From Deltaproteobacteria bacterium (GTDB taxonomy: Bacteria; Desulfobacterota; Syntrophia; Syntrophales; UBA5619), in assembly GCA_021372415.1 (NCBI GenBank), contig JAJFUM010000208.1, forward strand, positions 1-45,863: a stretch of 45,863 bases of DNA, given 5' to 3'. This document shows, piece after piece, positions 8,310 through 17,524 of the stretch (its first letter is position 1; each line of letters begins with the position of its first letter). The notes beneath the pieces are model-generated. The model was not told the origin of the DNA. It searched no databases and was given only the letters and a program-made list of their open reading frames with translations. The position numbers were made by a program, and so were the translations under genes.

Positions 8310-8574
8310 GGTATTCCTCGTCTCCGATAAATTCAGTTTCATCGGGAATCGATTTGAACTCCGCCCGGACCCCCTTGAGTCCATCGGGGTTCGCATAGGA
8401 GACCTTCCCCGCTGCAATCTCCCTGAGGGCGATCACGATCTCCCGGTTGTTCCTCGGATCCGTCAAGGGCTGCGAACCCTTCAAGAGTTGCCGGGTCCGT
8501 TGCGCGGTGAGCAGGACGAGGGCAAAACGGTTCTTTGCCACCTGCAGGGAATCTTCCACGGTGATTCTGGCCAT
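8302..8574 (-). CDS. rpoZ: DNA-directed RNA polymerase omega subunit
   Basis: Protein of 90 residues that helps assemble RNA polymerase by holding the beta-prime subunit. It has the family pattern [26 protein letters not shown] and [22 protein letters not shown] lies about ten bases before the ATG. It occupies its standard place downstream of gmk in the yicC-gmk-rpoZ block and overlaps the pyrF start. Confidence 0.95.
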   Translation of the reverse strand: MARITVEDSLQVAKNRFALVLLTAQRTRQLLKGSQPLTDPRNNREIVIALREIAAGKVSYANPDGLKGVRAEFKSIPDETEFIGDEEYLD

Positions 8575-8676
8575 ATGGTGTCAACCTCCTAATTGATTCA
8601 ATAACGATCCTTCAACCGGTCGTCGGGAAATGGGTCAAAGGCCCGGCGATCCCTTCACAACCGGTGGCAGGGCCCC

Positions 8677-9306
8677 TCATCCAGCCCTGTCCAGAAACGC
8701 CGAAATCCGCTTCTCGAGGCGGTCCCGGCGGCATCTTTCGGCCACATAGATGGACCGGAACTGGTCCACGGCCACCTTGAGCGTCTCATTGAAGATGACG
8801 TAATCATACCACAGGGCTTCGCCAATTTCATCCTGGGATGTCCTCAGGCGGCGTTCCATGGCTACAGGGCTCTCCCCCCGCCTGGACAACCGGGCCTTCA
8901 GCTCTGCCAGGGAGGGTGGAAGGATGAAGACGAAGACCCCCCGGGGATAGTGTTCCCGGATCGCCCTCGCCCCGCGGGGTTCGATGTCCAGGAGAAGGTC
9001 CGTCCCCTGTTCCAGAAAGGCGTCCATCGTCTTTTTCGATGTCCCGTAGAGCTCCCCGTAGTTCTCCACCCATTCGACAAACTCCCCCCGGTCGATCCGT
9101 TCGCGAAAGGCCTCCTTCGTCAGGAAAACGTAATCCTTCCCATCCACCTCCCCGGGGCGCGGCGGGCGGGTGGTGCAGGAGACGGAGAAACGGACATCCG
9201 GGAAGAGCCGCAAGAACTCCCTGCAGATCGTCGTCTTTCCTGCGCCCGAAGGGGCCGAGACGGTCAAAAGCAAGCCCTGGGGACGTCCTGGTTGGTCATT
9301 CGACAT
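8677..9306 (-). CDS. gmk: Guanylate kinase
   Basis: Protein of 209 residues that phosphorylates GMP to GDP. The P-loop SAPSGAGKTT lies near the N-terminus, followed by the GMP-binding SCTTRPPRPGEVDGKDYVFL segment and the lid region RLSRRGESP. The ATG at 9306 (MSNDQPGRPQ) is preceded by GGAGCAGG and overlaps the end of yicC by 11 bases, the usual translational coupling of these two genes. Confidence 0.96.
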   Translation of the reverse strand: MSNDQPGRPQGLLLTVSAPSGAGKTTICREFLRLFPDVRFSVSCTTRPPRPGEVDGKDYVFLTKEAFRERIDRGEFVEWVENYGELYGTSKKTMDAFLEQGTDLLLDIEPRGARAIREHYPRGVFVFILPPSLAELKARLSRRGESPVAMERRLRTSQDEIGEALWYDYVIFNETLKVAVDQFRSIYVAERCRRDRLEKRISAFLDRAG

Positions 9307-10177
9307 TCTGCACCTGCTCCCGCAACTTGGCCAGCTCGCTCTTGATCTCGATGACGGCCCTCGATATCTCCGCATCGCCGCTCTTAGATCCGATTGTGTT
9401 GACCTCCCGGCCCATCTCCTGGATCAGGAAGTCGATCTTTCTTCCGGCTCCGTCGCCCGCCGCCATCAGTTCCGTGAACTGGCCGATATGGCTGCGGAAA
9501 CGGACGACTTCTTCGGTGATGTCGCTCTTCTCGGCCATGATGGCCACCTCCTGGAGCAGACGCGACTCGTCGACAACCACGCCCCCTGTGATTTCCCGGA
9601 TCCTCTCATCGAGCCGTTTCTGGTATTCGAGCACCACCTGCGGTGTTCTGGCGGCAATCCCCTCCAGCGAACCGCCGATCAGTCCCAGACGTTCCGTCAA
9701 ATCCCGCTGCAGGCTCTGCCCCTCCTTCAGCCTCATCTCCGTCAGCATGCGGATCGCGTCGTCGAGGACCCCGGAGAGCCCTTCCCAGAGCGCCGCCGGA
9801 TCTTGGAGGGGTTCCGTCGGGATGAAGATATCCCTGAAACCTGCCATCATCGCCAGGGTGATTTCGCCATCCAGTTTCAATTCATCTTTGAGCTGGCCGA
9901 GGAGGGCGTGATAATTGCGCATCAGAGGAAGGTTCAGGGCATACCGGCCCGCCGCCTCCGTCCCTTCCATGTCGATGCGGACGGTCGCCTCGATCCGCCC
10001 CCGGGAAAACTGCTCCCCGATCCGCTTCTTGATATCGGCCTCCATCGGAGAGAGCATCCCGGGCAGTCGCAGGGAAACCTCCAGGTAGCGATGGTTGACG
10101 GATTTCATCTCCACCGCGAATTTTCTGCCCATGAGGACCGCCTCGGCCCTCCCGTATCCGGTCATGCTCTTGATCAT
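9296..10177 (-). CDS. yicC: YicC/YloC-family endoribonuclease
   Basis: Protein of 293 residues. The N-terminal signature MIKSMTGYGRAE and the C-terminal DUF1732 end (REVNTIGSKSGDAEISRAVIEIKSELAKLREQ) define the family. E. coli YicC is reported to be an endoribonuclease affecting sRNA stability. The start at 10177 fits the conserved N-terminus; 24 further in-frame codons upstream lack homology. It is coupled to gmk. Confidence 0.94.
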   Translation of the reverse strand: MIKSMTGYGRAEAVLMGRKFAVEMKSVNHRYLEVSLRLPGMLSPMEADIKKRIGEQFSRGRIEATVRIDMEGTEAAGRYALNLPLMRNYHALLGQLKDELKLDGEITLAMMAGFRDIFIPTEPLQDPAALWEGLSGVLDDAIRMLTEMRLKEGQSLQRDLTERLGLIGGSLEGIAARTPQVVLEYQKRLDERIREITGGVVVDESRLLQEVAIMAEKSDITEEVVRFRSHIGQFTELMAAGDGAGRKIDFLIQEMGREVNTIGSKSGDAEISRAVIEIKSELAKLREQVQNVE

Positions 10178-10211
10178 CTCGTCATGTCCTCGCCTGCGGG
10201 CCCGCGCCCGC

Positions 10212-10781
10212 TCAGGAAACAGCCGTCCCCCGGCCTTCGGGAGTCCCATCGTCCGCCGCCCCCTTGAGCTGCAGCAGATACCGTTCGCGGATCCGGATCA
10301 ACATGCCTGTCATCTCGGGACTGGCGTAGTCCGGATAGGTCCAGGGCAGGGGATGAAAGGTCCTGTCCCGGAAGACCAGGGTGAGGTCGGCATAGATCCC
10401 GTCCCTGAGGTAGGGCCGATGGGTGTATCCCTTTCCCGTGGCCAGGATCAGATGGGCCTTGGCGATATAGCCGGGATCGATGTTCACCCTCCTGTGCCCC
10501 TCCCGGGACAGCCGCTTCTCCAGGTCGTTCGTCCAGAGTTTGACATCGGCCAGCGCCTCGGGACGGATGAGGTCCTCGAAAGCGACAAAACGGCGGATCA
10601 GGGAAGCGCCGAACTCCCTGGCATAGTAATCGGTATAGTCGAAGGGGACCGGGTTGCTGATGAAGTCGGCCCTGCCGTACTGCCCGGACAGGGCCGCGAT
10701 CGCCTCGGCCAGCACGCTGCCATCCCCGGAAAAGAGGCTGGCCACCAGCTTGACGGCCTCGGCCGGCTGCGGTTCACTCAT
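10212..10781 (-). CDS. DUF4416 family protein
   Basis: Protein of 189 residues that I recognise as DUF4416 from its KLVASLFSG start, the FDYTDYYAREFG motif and the RRVNIDPGYI..KLILAT-like core (here AKAHLILATGKGYTHRPYL). The function is unknown. The repeated aromatic and acidic motifs and the strongly conserved INIDPGY-like segment suggest an enzyme or ligand-binding domain rather than a structural protein. Its ATG overlaps the stop of the heptose kinase gene (ATGA), so the two are translationally coupled, and yicC follows 34 bases later. Confidence 0.8.
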   Translation of the reverse strand: MSEPQPAEAVKLVASLFSGDGSVLAEAIAALSGQYGRADFISNPVPFDYTDYYAREFGASLIRRFVAFEDLIRPEALADVKLWTNDLEKRLSREGHRRVNIDPGYIAKAHLILATGKGYTHRPYLRDGIYADLTLVFRDRTFHPLPWTYPDYASPEMTGMLIRIRERYLLQLKGAADDGTPEGRGTAVS

Positions 10782-11767
10782 AGGACCTTCTTCAGCTCCT
10801 CCCGGGTGACGGTCGCCGTTCCCGCCTTGCCCACCACGATTCCGGCGGCATGATTGGCCAGATAGGCCGCCTCCCGGAAAGAGGCCCCCGCGGCCATACA
10901 GAGGGCGAAGACCCCAATGACCGTATCACCGGCACCGGTCACGTCAAAGACCTCCCGCGCCTCGGTCGGAAAGGCCGTATGTCTCACCCCGCCGTCTCTC
11001 TCGAAGAGACTCATCCCCGATTCCCCCCGGGTGATCAACAGGGCCCGGAAGGCGAAGCGCTGCATCAGTTTCATGCCGACCCGGACATGGTCCTGCCCGT
11101 TGAGGATCTCCTCGCCCGCCGCATGACCGGCCTCGTGATGGTTGGGGGTGATGATGTCAAATCCATCGTAAAGGGAGAAGTCCCTCTGTTTCGGGTCCAC
11201 ACAGGTAAAGATCGGCCGGCCGGCGACCTCCCTGCGGATCCCCTCGAGCAGGGGGCGGGTGATCACCCCTTTGTTGTAATCGGAGATGACCAGGGCACCC
11301 AGTTCGTCCCTTACCGACCGGATATAGTCGAGGATCTTTCGGACGCTCCTGGCCCTGAGCGGCCTGCGATCCTCTTGATCGAACCGGACCACCTGCTGAC
11401 CGTGCGCCACGATCCGTGTTTTGAGTGTCGTCGGACGGCCCTTTTCCACCACGATTCCGTCCGTGGCCACACCGCGCGCTTCAAACTCGGCCATCAACCG
11501 TCTGCCCGTCTCATCGGAGCCGATCACACCGGCCAGGTGGACCCGTCCGCCCATGGCGAAGACGTTGTTGAGGACATTGGAGCAGCCCCCCAGCATGAAG
11601 CGGTCCTTGCTGACCTCCACCACGGGGACCGGCGCTTCGGGGGAAATCCTCGAGACCCGTCCCCAGATGAAATGGTCCGCCATGATGTCTCCGACGACCA
11701 GGACACCGGACCGGGGAAAATTCTCCATGATCTCCAGCGCCCTCTTCCTGCTCATAATCCGCTTCAT
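10778..11767 (-). CDS. rfaE1: D-glycero-beta-D-manno-heptose-7-phosphate kinase (PfkB family)
   Basis: Protein of 329 residues corresponding to the kinase half of HldE; the adenylyltransferase half is absent. It phosphorylates heptose 7-phosphate for LPS inner-core synthesis. Motifs: VVGDIMADHFIWG at the start, RISPEAPVPVVEV, the GGCSNVLNNV sugar site and the PfkB signature VFDVTGAGDTVIG with the catalytic Asp. The start at 11767 has AGGA upstream; ATG 11755 is an alternative. It leads a long operon that continues through pilC. Confidence 0.9.
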   Translation of the reverse strand: MKRIMSRKRALEIMENFPRSGVLVVGDIMADHFIWGRVSRISPEAPVPVVEVSKDRFMLGGCSNVLNNVFAMGGRVHLAGVIGSDETGRRLMAEFEARGVATDGIVVEKGRPTTLKTRIVAHGQQVVRFDQEDRRPLRARSVRKILDYIRSVRDELGALVISDYNKGVITRPLLEGIRREVAGRPIFTCVDPKQRDFSLYDGFDIITPNHHEAGHAAGEEILNGQDHVRVGMKLMQRFAFRALLITRGESGMSLFERDGGVRHTAFPTEAREVFDVTGAGDTVIGVFALCMAAGASFREAAYLANHAAGIVVGKAGTATVTREELKKVL

Positions 11768-11818
11768 AAACGTCCTGCTTCCGCACCTCGGCCAAAGGGC
11801 CATATTTCGTGGCGCGTT

Positions 11819-11847
11819 ATGCTATTACCCCGCCCCTGGTTTGTCAA
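11819..11847 (-). promoter_or_regulatory. Sigma70-type promoter of the rfaE1-pilC operon
   Basis: On the minus strand a perfect -35 TTGACA (plus 11842-11847) is followed by 17 bases and TAGCAT (plus 11819-11824). The predicted start lies about 45 bases before rfaE1. The first ten bases (TTGACAAACC) equal those of the tRNA operon promoter. Confidence 0.7.
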
Positions 11848-11941
11848 CCCTTTTTCACCATTGGGAATCCGGCTCCTTGCCGTGCGGCGCCGAAGGGACG
11901 CAAGGGCCCGACGGGGTGCGGGAAAGCGCCAACATTCCGTA

Positions 11942-11970
11942 TTGACTTCACGGGGAGAATCAAGTAGAAA
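11942..11970 (+). promoter_or_regulatory. Sigma70-type promoter of the plsC-uppP-ftsK-rimO operon
   Basis: TTGACT (11942-11947), 17 bases, then TAGAAA (11965-11970). The start would fall near 11977, about 50 bases before plsC. Together with the minus-strand promoter this makes an ordinary divergent intergenic region. Confidence 0.6.
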
Positions 11971-12027
11971 TTCGCAGTCATCTTGGGGATTCTTCAACCG
12001 TTACCGATTCGCAGTCTTTGGGACACG

Positions 12028-12789
12028 ATGATGCTTCGTTCCGCACTCCTGGTTGCCATCGGCGTTGCAGTTACCGCCTTCATGTCGACGTGCGCCTTTC
12101 TGTTCCCCCTCATTTCGCCGGGCGAGAACAAGGTGCACCGGATCGCCAACCTCTGGGCGAGGATGCTTCTCTGGCTGGCCGGCACCAAGGTGGAGGTGAT
12201 CGGCCTGGAAAATGTCCGGCAGGGCAAACCGCAGATCTTCATGGCCAACCACCAGAGCGATTTCGACATCCTGATCGTTCTGGCCCACATCCCCGGCCAG
12301 TTCCGCTGGATCGCCAAGAAAGAGCTCTTCAAGGTCCCCATCTTCGGCAAGGCGATGAGGAACGCGGGATACATCGAGATTGACCGGCAGAACCACGAGA
12401 AGGCTCTCAGAAGCCTGGAGGAAGCGGCTCAGAAGATCCGGGAGGGAAAATCGGTCGTCACCTTCCCCGAGGGGACCCGCAGCAAGGACGGGACGATCAA
12501 GGCCTTCAAGCAGGGGATGTTCCATCTGGCCATCCAGGCGGGTGTCCCCATCACCCCCATCTCGATCATCGGTGCCCACGAGATCATGCCAAAGCGCAGC
12601 CTCGTCGTCAAACCGGGAACGATCACCATGGTGATCGACCGGCCCGTGGAGGTGAGCGGATACACCATCGAGACCCGGGGCGAACTGATCGAGAAGGTCC
12701 GCGACATCATCGTCCGCAACCTTGAAAACCGAGGCGACTTTTCCGGAAAAACGCCCGCCCCGGCGGTCCCTGGGAAGGTCGCCCAGTGA
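12028..12789 (+). CDS. plsC: 1-acyl-sn-glycerol-3-phosphate acyltransferase
   Basis: Protein of 253 residues that acylates lysophosphatidic acid to phosphatidic acid at the inner membrane. An N-terminal membrane anchor is followed by the catalytic NHQSDFD (HxxxxD motif), the substrate-binding VVTFPEGTRSKDG and the PITPISIIGA motif. The ATG at 12028 is the likely start: an in-frame TTG at 11983 sits almost on the predicted transcription start. The stop overlaps the uppP GTG by four bases. Confidence 0.93.
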   Translation: MMLRSALLVAIGVAVTAFMSTCAFLFPLISPGENKVHRIANLWARMLLWLAGTKVEVIGLENVRQGKPQIFMANHQSDFDILIVLAHIPGQFRWIAKKELFKVPIFGKAMRNAGYIEIDRQNHEKALRSLEEAAQKIREGKSVVTFPEGTRSKDGTIKAFKQGMFHLAIQAGVPITPISIIGAHEIMPKRSLVVKPGTITMVIDRPVEVSGYTIETRGELIEKVRDIIVRNLENRGDFSGKTPAPAVPGKVAQ

Positions 12790-13619
12790 CGCCCCTTCAG
12801 GCCGCCATACTGGGAATCGTCCAGGGACTCACGGAACCGCTCCCGGTCAGCAGTTCGGCGCACCTGGTGATCGTTCCGGCATGGATCCCGGGGTTCAAAC
12901 CGCCGACGGTCCTCTTCGACGTGATCCTCCACCTGGGAACGCTGATCTCCGTCCTGTTCTTCCTGAGGCGGGAGATCCTGGCGATCGTCGCCTCCCTCCT
13001 GCCGTCCCGGGGACAGGCGGCCCTCTCTGGAACCGAAAGGGGAGAAGAGCGGCGGGCCAATCGACGGATCGCGCTCCTGATCGTCGTGGCCACATTCCTG
13101 ACCGGTACGATCGGGCTCCTCTTTAAGGACCGGATCGAGGCCCTGTTCGATTCCGTCGAGACGACGGCCGTTATGCTTCTCGTCACGGGGGTTCTGCTTT
13201 TCCTTTCCGACAGGGTTAAGAAGACAACCCGGGGCGATCACGAGCTGAATTTGGGGGACGGGATCGTCATCGGTCTGGTTCAGGCCGTGGCGCTGGTCCC
13301 GGGGATCTCGAGATCGGGGTCCACCATGGCCTTCGGGATCTTTCGGGGGCTCAAGCGGGAAACGGCGGCCCGATTCTCGTTCCTCCTGTGCATCCCGGCC
13401 ATTGCCGGCGCTGTGGTCCTGAAGGTGGCCGAAGCGGCGCCTCCCTCCGCCCCGGAATGGGCGGCCCTGGCGGTAGGGTTCCTCGCGGCAGCGGGAACGG
13501 GGCTCCTGGCCCTGAAGCTCCTGTTCGCCCTGATCAAACGGGTCGGCCTCGGGCCTTTCGCCTACTATTGCTGGTTCGCCGGGGTCGCAACCCTGGTTCT
13601 CCGGGGTCTGCAATCCTGA
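12786..13619 (+). CDS. uppP: Undecaprenyl-diphosphate phosphatase
   Basis: Protein of 277 residues, an integral membrane phosphatase that recycles the lipid carrier of peptidoglycan and O-antigen synthesis. The two family motifs are LTEPLPVSSSAHL (residues about 15-27) and PGISRSGST (about 171-179), which form the active site. It starts with GTG inside the plsC stop region, so translation is coupled. About 40 residues of charged loop (LPSRGQAALSGTERGEERRAN) lie between the early membrane helices. Confidence 0.95.
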   Translation: MTPLQAAILGIVQGLTEPLPVSSSAHLVIVPAWIPGFKPPTVLFDVILHLGTLISVLFFLRREILAIVASLLPSRGQAALSGTERGEERRANRRIALLIVVATFLTGTIGLLFKDRIEALFDSVETTAVMLLVTGVLLFLSDRVKKTTRGDHELNLGDGIVIGLVQAVALVPGISRSGSTMAFGIFRGLKRETAARFSFLLCIPAIAGAVVLKVAEAAPPSAPEWAALAVGFLAAAGTGLLALKLLFALIKRVGLGPFAYYCWFAGVATLVLRGLQS

Positions 13620-13656
13620 GAGGGCAGGCCGGCCAGGGCCGGACGGAGAAGAGACG

Positions 13657-15939
13657 ATGAACGGGAAGAACCCTTTTCAGAGAAGAGCGGCGGAGATCAA
13701 AGGCGTGACGTGCCTGGCCCTGGCCCTGTTCCTCGTCCTGGCCGTCGTCTCCTATCACCCCCAGGATCCTTCCCTCAGGCACTTCGTCCCCGAAAGTCCG
13801 TCGACCCACAACCTGACCGGTCCCGTCGGATCCTACACCTCGGATACCCTGCTCTGGATGGTCGGGGTCGGCATCCTCTGGCTGCCGGCCATGCTCCTGG
13901 TGATCGCCCTTCGGTATTTCCGTGAGCTCCACTTCCGGATTGGGGTGGCCCTGCTTACCGGGACGGCGGGCCTGATCCTCGCCACGTCCGGAATCTTCGC
14001 CCTGCTCATCGGAAAACTGGAGGTCTACCGCGTCCCCCTGCTCGCCGGCGGCCTCCTGGGAAAGGTCACGGCGGAACTCCTGAATGCCCATCTCCATCTG
14101 GCCGGCTCCCTGATCGTTCTGGTCCTGGTCATGGTCATCGCCCTCTTGATCCTTTTTGAGTTTTCAATTGTGAGCTTCTCTCAGAAAACCATCTCGCTCG
14201 CCGCCGCAGCAGTGGCAGCGGGACGGCGGCTCATGGTCCGCCTGGGCGAAAAGCTCAAGAGGAAAAAGGAGCCCTCCGTGCCGATCGACGAAGAGCCCCC
14301 TCCCGTTGTCGAAGAGACCCGGCAGGAGGCCCTCAAGGAAAAACTGCGGAAGGCCGAACAGACCCACTTCGAGTTCGGAAGCCGCGTGAACGGGAAGTTC
14401 AAACTACCGCCCCTGACCCTCCTCGACCGCATCGAACGGAAGGAGACCCGGATCAAGCGGGACAGCCTGATCGCCAATTCCCAGATCCTCGAAAAGAAGC
14501 TCTCGGACTTCGGCGTCGAGGGAAAGGTCGTCGAGGTGAAGCCCGGACCGGTCATCACCATGTACGAGCTCGAACCGGCACCAGGCGTGAAGATCAACAA
14601 GATCACCAACCTCTCCGACGATCTGGCCCTGGCCCTTCGCGCCCCCAGTATCCGCATCATCGCCCCGATCCCGGGCAAGGGGGCCATCGGCATCGAAATC
14701 CCGAATCAGGAAAGGGAGCCGGTGCGCCTGCGGGACGTCCTCGACCATCCGGCCTTCAAGGATTCGCCCTGTCGCCTCCCCATCGCCCTGGGTGAGGATA
14801 TCGTCGGGGCCCCGGTGATTGCCGACCTGATCCGGATGCCCCACCTGCTGATCGCCGGGACAACCGGCTCCGGCAAGAGCGTTTCCCTGAACGCCATGAT
14901 CTGCAGCATTCTCTTCAAGGTCCCTCCCGACGAGGTCAAGTTCCTCATGATCGACCCCAAGAGGCTGGAGTTGTCCGGCTACGAGGGGATCCCCCACCTC
15001 CTGCATCCTGTCGTCGTCGATCCCAAGCAGGCCTCCCTCGTCCTGAGATGGGCCGTCGAGGAGATGGAGCGCCGTTATCGGATCATCGGCGAGGCGGGCG
15101 TGAAGAGCATCGAGGCCTTCAACCAGCTGCGCGCCGGACAGTCGCCGCCGCCCGAACCCCAGACCGCAGTCGACGTCCCGGAGTCCGGTCTCCTCACGGC
15201 GGGGGTTGGTGAAGAGGAGGGGATCCTTGCCCCTGCCAGACCGGCGGAGGGTCCGGCATCCCCGGAAGGACGGACGGAACCATTGCCCGATCGCCTCCCC
15301 TACTTGGTCATCATCATCGACGAGTTGGCGGACCTGATGATGGTCGCCCAGAGAAACGTGGAGGAGTCCCTGACCCGACTGGCCCAGATGGCGAGGGCCG
15401 CCGGGATACACCTGATCCTGGCGACCCAGCGGCCCTCGGTGGACGTCATCACGGGGATCATCAAAGCCAACTTCCCTACCCGGATTTCCTTCCAGGTCTC
15501 CTCTAAGGTCGATTCACGGACGATCCTTGACCAGCTTGGCGCTGAAAAGCTGCTGGGAGCCGGAGATATGCTCTTCGTCCCGCCCGGAGCCTCCAGACTG
15601 GTCCGGATCCACGGCGCCTATGTCTCGGACACCGAGATCGACCGGATCGTCGATTTCGTCAAGAGGCAGGGCAAGCCCGCCTACGACGAATCGATCACGG
15701 CCTTCGAACCGGACCAGGGCGAGGACAGGCCGGAGGGGGATTTCGACGAGAAATACGATCAGGCCGTGGAACTGGTGACGGACCTCGGCCAAGCCTCGAT
15801 TTCCCTGGTCCAGCGGTACCTGAAGATCGGCTATAACCGGGCGGCGAGGATCATCGACCGGATGGAGGCGGAAGGGGTCGTCGGCCCCTCGGACGGGGCC
15901 AAGCCGCGCAAGGTCCTGGCGCGCAAGCTCCCGCATTGA
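13657..15939 (+). CDS. ftsK: DNA translocase FtsK/SpoIIIE
   Basis: Protein of 760 residues that pumps DNA at the closing septum. Four membrane segments fill residues 1-170, followed by a short linker, then the motor with Walker A GTTGSGKS (about 402-409), IDPKRLELSGYEGIPHLLHP and Walker B LVIIIDELADLMM. The gamma winged-helix domain (about 697-753, QASISLVQRYLKIGYNRAARI) reads KOPS-like sites. Unusual is a Pro/Glu-rich insertion of about 50 residues (about 493-547) between Walker A and B. It belongs to the plsC-uppP-ftsK-rimO transcript. Confidence 0.96.
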   Translation: MNGKNPFQRRAAEIKGVTCLALALFLVLAVVSYHPQDPSLRHFVPESPSTHNLTGPVGSYTSDTLLWMVGVGILWLPAMLLVIALRYFRELHFRIGVALLTGTAGLILATSGIFALLIGKLEVYRVPLLAGGLLGKVTAELLNAHLHLAGSLIVLVLVMVIALLILFEFSIVSFSQKTISLAAAAVAAGRRLMVRLGEKLKRKKEPSVPIDEEPPPVVEETRQEALKEKLRKAEQTHFEFGSRVNGKFKLPPLTLLDRIERKETRIKRDSLIANSQILEKKLSDFGVEGKVVEVKPGPVITMYELEPAPGVKINKITNLSDDLALALRAPSIRIIAPIPGKGAIGIEIPNQEREPVRLRDVLDHPAFKDSPCRLPIALGEDIVGAPVIADLIRMPHLLIAGTTGSGKSVSLNAMICSILFKVPPDEVKFLMIDPKRLELSGYEGIPHLLHPVVVDPKQASLVLRWAVEEMERRYRIIGEAGVKSIEAFNQLRAGQSPPPEPQTAVDVPESGLLTAGVGEEEGILAPARPAEGPASPEGRTEPLPDRLPYLVIIIDELADLMMVAQRNVEESLTRLAQMARAAGIHLILATQRPSVDVITGIIKANFPTRISFQVSSKVDSRTILDQLGAEKLLGAGDMLFVPPGASRLVRIHGAYVSDTEIDRIVDFVKRQGKPAYDESITAFEPDQGEDRPEGDFDEKYDQAVELVTDLGQASISLVQRYLKIGYNRAARIIDRMEAEGVVGPSDGAKPRKVLARKLPH

Positions 15940-15966
15940 TCGGGAGAGGAAAGCGATCCTTAGCAG

Positions 15967-17319
15967 ATGCACGACAAGAAGGTCCACCTGATCAGCCTGG
16001 GCTGCCCCAAGAACCTGGTCGATTCCGAGGTGATGGGCGCGGCCCTGATCGACGGGGGCTATGCCCTCACGGACCGGCCTGAAGAGGCCTCGGTGATCCT
16101 CGTCAACACCTGCGCCTTCATCCTGCCGGCCAAGGAGGAATCGATCGAGGAGATCCTCCGGATGGCGGCATGGAAAAGCGAGGGGAAAGGACCCTGCACC
16201 TGTCTGGTCGTGACCGGCTGTCTCCCCCAGCGTTACGCCCGGGACTTGGAAGAGGCGCTGCCGGAGGCCGATCTCTTCCTCGGTGTCGGCGAGGCCCCGC
16301 ACATCGCCCGGCACCTGGACCGCATCCTGGCATCCCCGCCGGGGCCTTCCCGGCGGCGTTCCGTTATCGGCAAGCCGACATTCCTGATGAACGCAGGCCA
16401 CCGGAGGTTGGTCCCGGAGGGAGGGGCGAGCGCCTACATCAAGATCGCCGACGGCTGCTCCAACCGCTGCGCCTACTGTGTCATCCCACAGATCCGGGGA
16501 AAGGCCAGGAGCCGGCCTGTCGACGATGTCGTCCGGGAGGCGGAGGACCTTGCCGCCCATGGGATCCGGGAATTGATCATCACCGCCCAGGATACGACGG
16601 CCTACGGGCACGACCTGAAGGGAAAACCGAAGCTGGAGACCCTGCTGCACGAGCTCGCCGGGATCGGGGGGCTGGCCTGGATTCGCCTCCTGTACACCTA
16701 CCCCGCCCATGTGACGGACAGCCTGCTCGGGACGATCGCCGACGAGGGAAAGATCTGCGGCTACCTTGACCTGCCCATCCAGCACTGCGACGACGCCGTC
16801 CTCGGGGCGATGGGCAGAAAAGGCGGCAATGCCCTGATCCGGGAGGTCATCGGGAAGGCCCGGACGATCATTCCCGGCGTCGCCCTGAGGACCTCCCTCA
16901 TCGTCGGCTTTCCCGGAGAGACCGCCAGGAGATTCGAGAGGCTCCTGGCCTTCATCCGGGAGGTCCGCTTCGACCATCTGGGGGTTTTCACCTATTCCCG
17001 TGAAGAGGGGACCCGGGCCGCGGCGATCCCCCTGCGCATCCCGGAGCGGGAAAAGGAGCGGCGTCGGAACCTCCTGATGGAGGAGCAGGCCCTGATCTCC
17101 CGGGAAATCAACGCCGCCCTCGTCGGTTCGCTCCAAGAAGTCCTCATCGAAGGTCCGGGCGAACTGGCCGGTTCCACCCGCGTCGGCCGCTGCCGCCGCC
17201 AGGCGCCGGAGATCGACGGGGTCACGCACCTTCTCGGGGGAACCCCCGACCGCGGCGCGATCGTGACCTGCCGAATCACCGCCGCCGACGACTACGACCT
17301 CTTCGCCGAGCCGATCTAA
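15967..17319 (+). CDS. rimO: Ribosomal protein S12 methylthiotransferase
   Basis: Protein of 450 residues that methylthiolates an Asp of ribosomal protein S12. The N-terminal UPF0004 domain supplies the auxiliary cluster through Cys13, Cys49 and Cys85. The radical SAM CxxxCxxC is Cys164, Cys168, Cys171 (CSNRCAYC), and a C-terminal TRAM domain follows (from about residue 380). The sequence ISLGCPKNLVDSE identifies RimO rather than MiaB. It starts 27 bases after ftsK and closes the operon. Confidence 0.95.
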   Translation: MHDKKVHLISLGCPKNLVDSEVMGAALIDGGYALTDRPEEASVILVNTCAFILPAKEESIEEILRMAAWKSEGKGPCTCLVVTGCLPQRYARDLEEALPEADLFLGVGEAPHIARHLDRILASPPGPSRRRSVIGKPTFLMNAGHRRLVPEGGASAYIKIADGCSNRCAYCVIPQIRGKARSRPVDDVVREAEDLAAHGIRELIITAQDTTAYGHDLKGKPKLETLLHELAGIGGLAWIRLLYTYPAHVTDSLLGTIADEGKICGYLDLPIQHCDDAVLGAMGRKGGNALIREVIGKARTIIPGVALRTSLIVGFPGETARRFERLLAFIREVRFDHLGVFTYSREEGTRAAAIPLRIPEREKERRRNLLMEEQALISREINAALVGSLQEVLIEGPGELAGSTRVGRCRRQAPEIDGVTHLLGGTPDRGAIVTCRITAADDYDLFAEPI

Positions 17320-17346
17320 ATACTTCCCACCGCCGAGTCCAGGCTG

Positions 17347-17371
17347 ATCGAGGGGCATGCATCGCCTCGAT
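17347..17371 (+). terminator. Possible weak terminator hairpin after rimO
   Basis: Arms ATCGAGG and CCTCGAT enclose an 11-base loop, 27 bases after the rimO stop. There is no clear T run after it, so it may instead be a processing or pausing hairpin. Its last bases touch regulatory site A. Confidence 0.3.
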
Positions 17372-17436
17372 GAATAACCGCACTTTATCCATCATATAAT
17401 TATTATTAGTTTGACTTATATTACGAAAGGTATAGA
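17369..17436 (+). promoter_or_regulatory. Regulatory site A upstream of phnW: dyad plus AT element plus TTTGACT
   Basis: Three parts in order: a dyad GATGAATAA-N7-TTATCCATC (17369-17393, one mismatch between arms) containing a T-N11-A LysR-type core; an AT element ATAATTATTATTA (17396-17408); and GTTTGACT (17409-17416) followed by ATATT, GAAAGG and TATAGA. The block 17396-17436 matches site B at 35 of 41 positions. The dyad centre (17381) is 29 bases before TTTGACT, the same as in site D. If TATAGA is the -10 box, the dyad lies near -62, typical of LysR activator sites. Confidence 0.7.
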
Positions 17437-17524
17437 CCTCTCCTAGTGATAGTTCGATCCAATCGGGTTTCTCTACAAACGAGGATCGGAAACCGACCCT
17501 TTTGGACAAGGAGGTCAATCAAAA

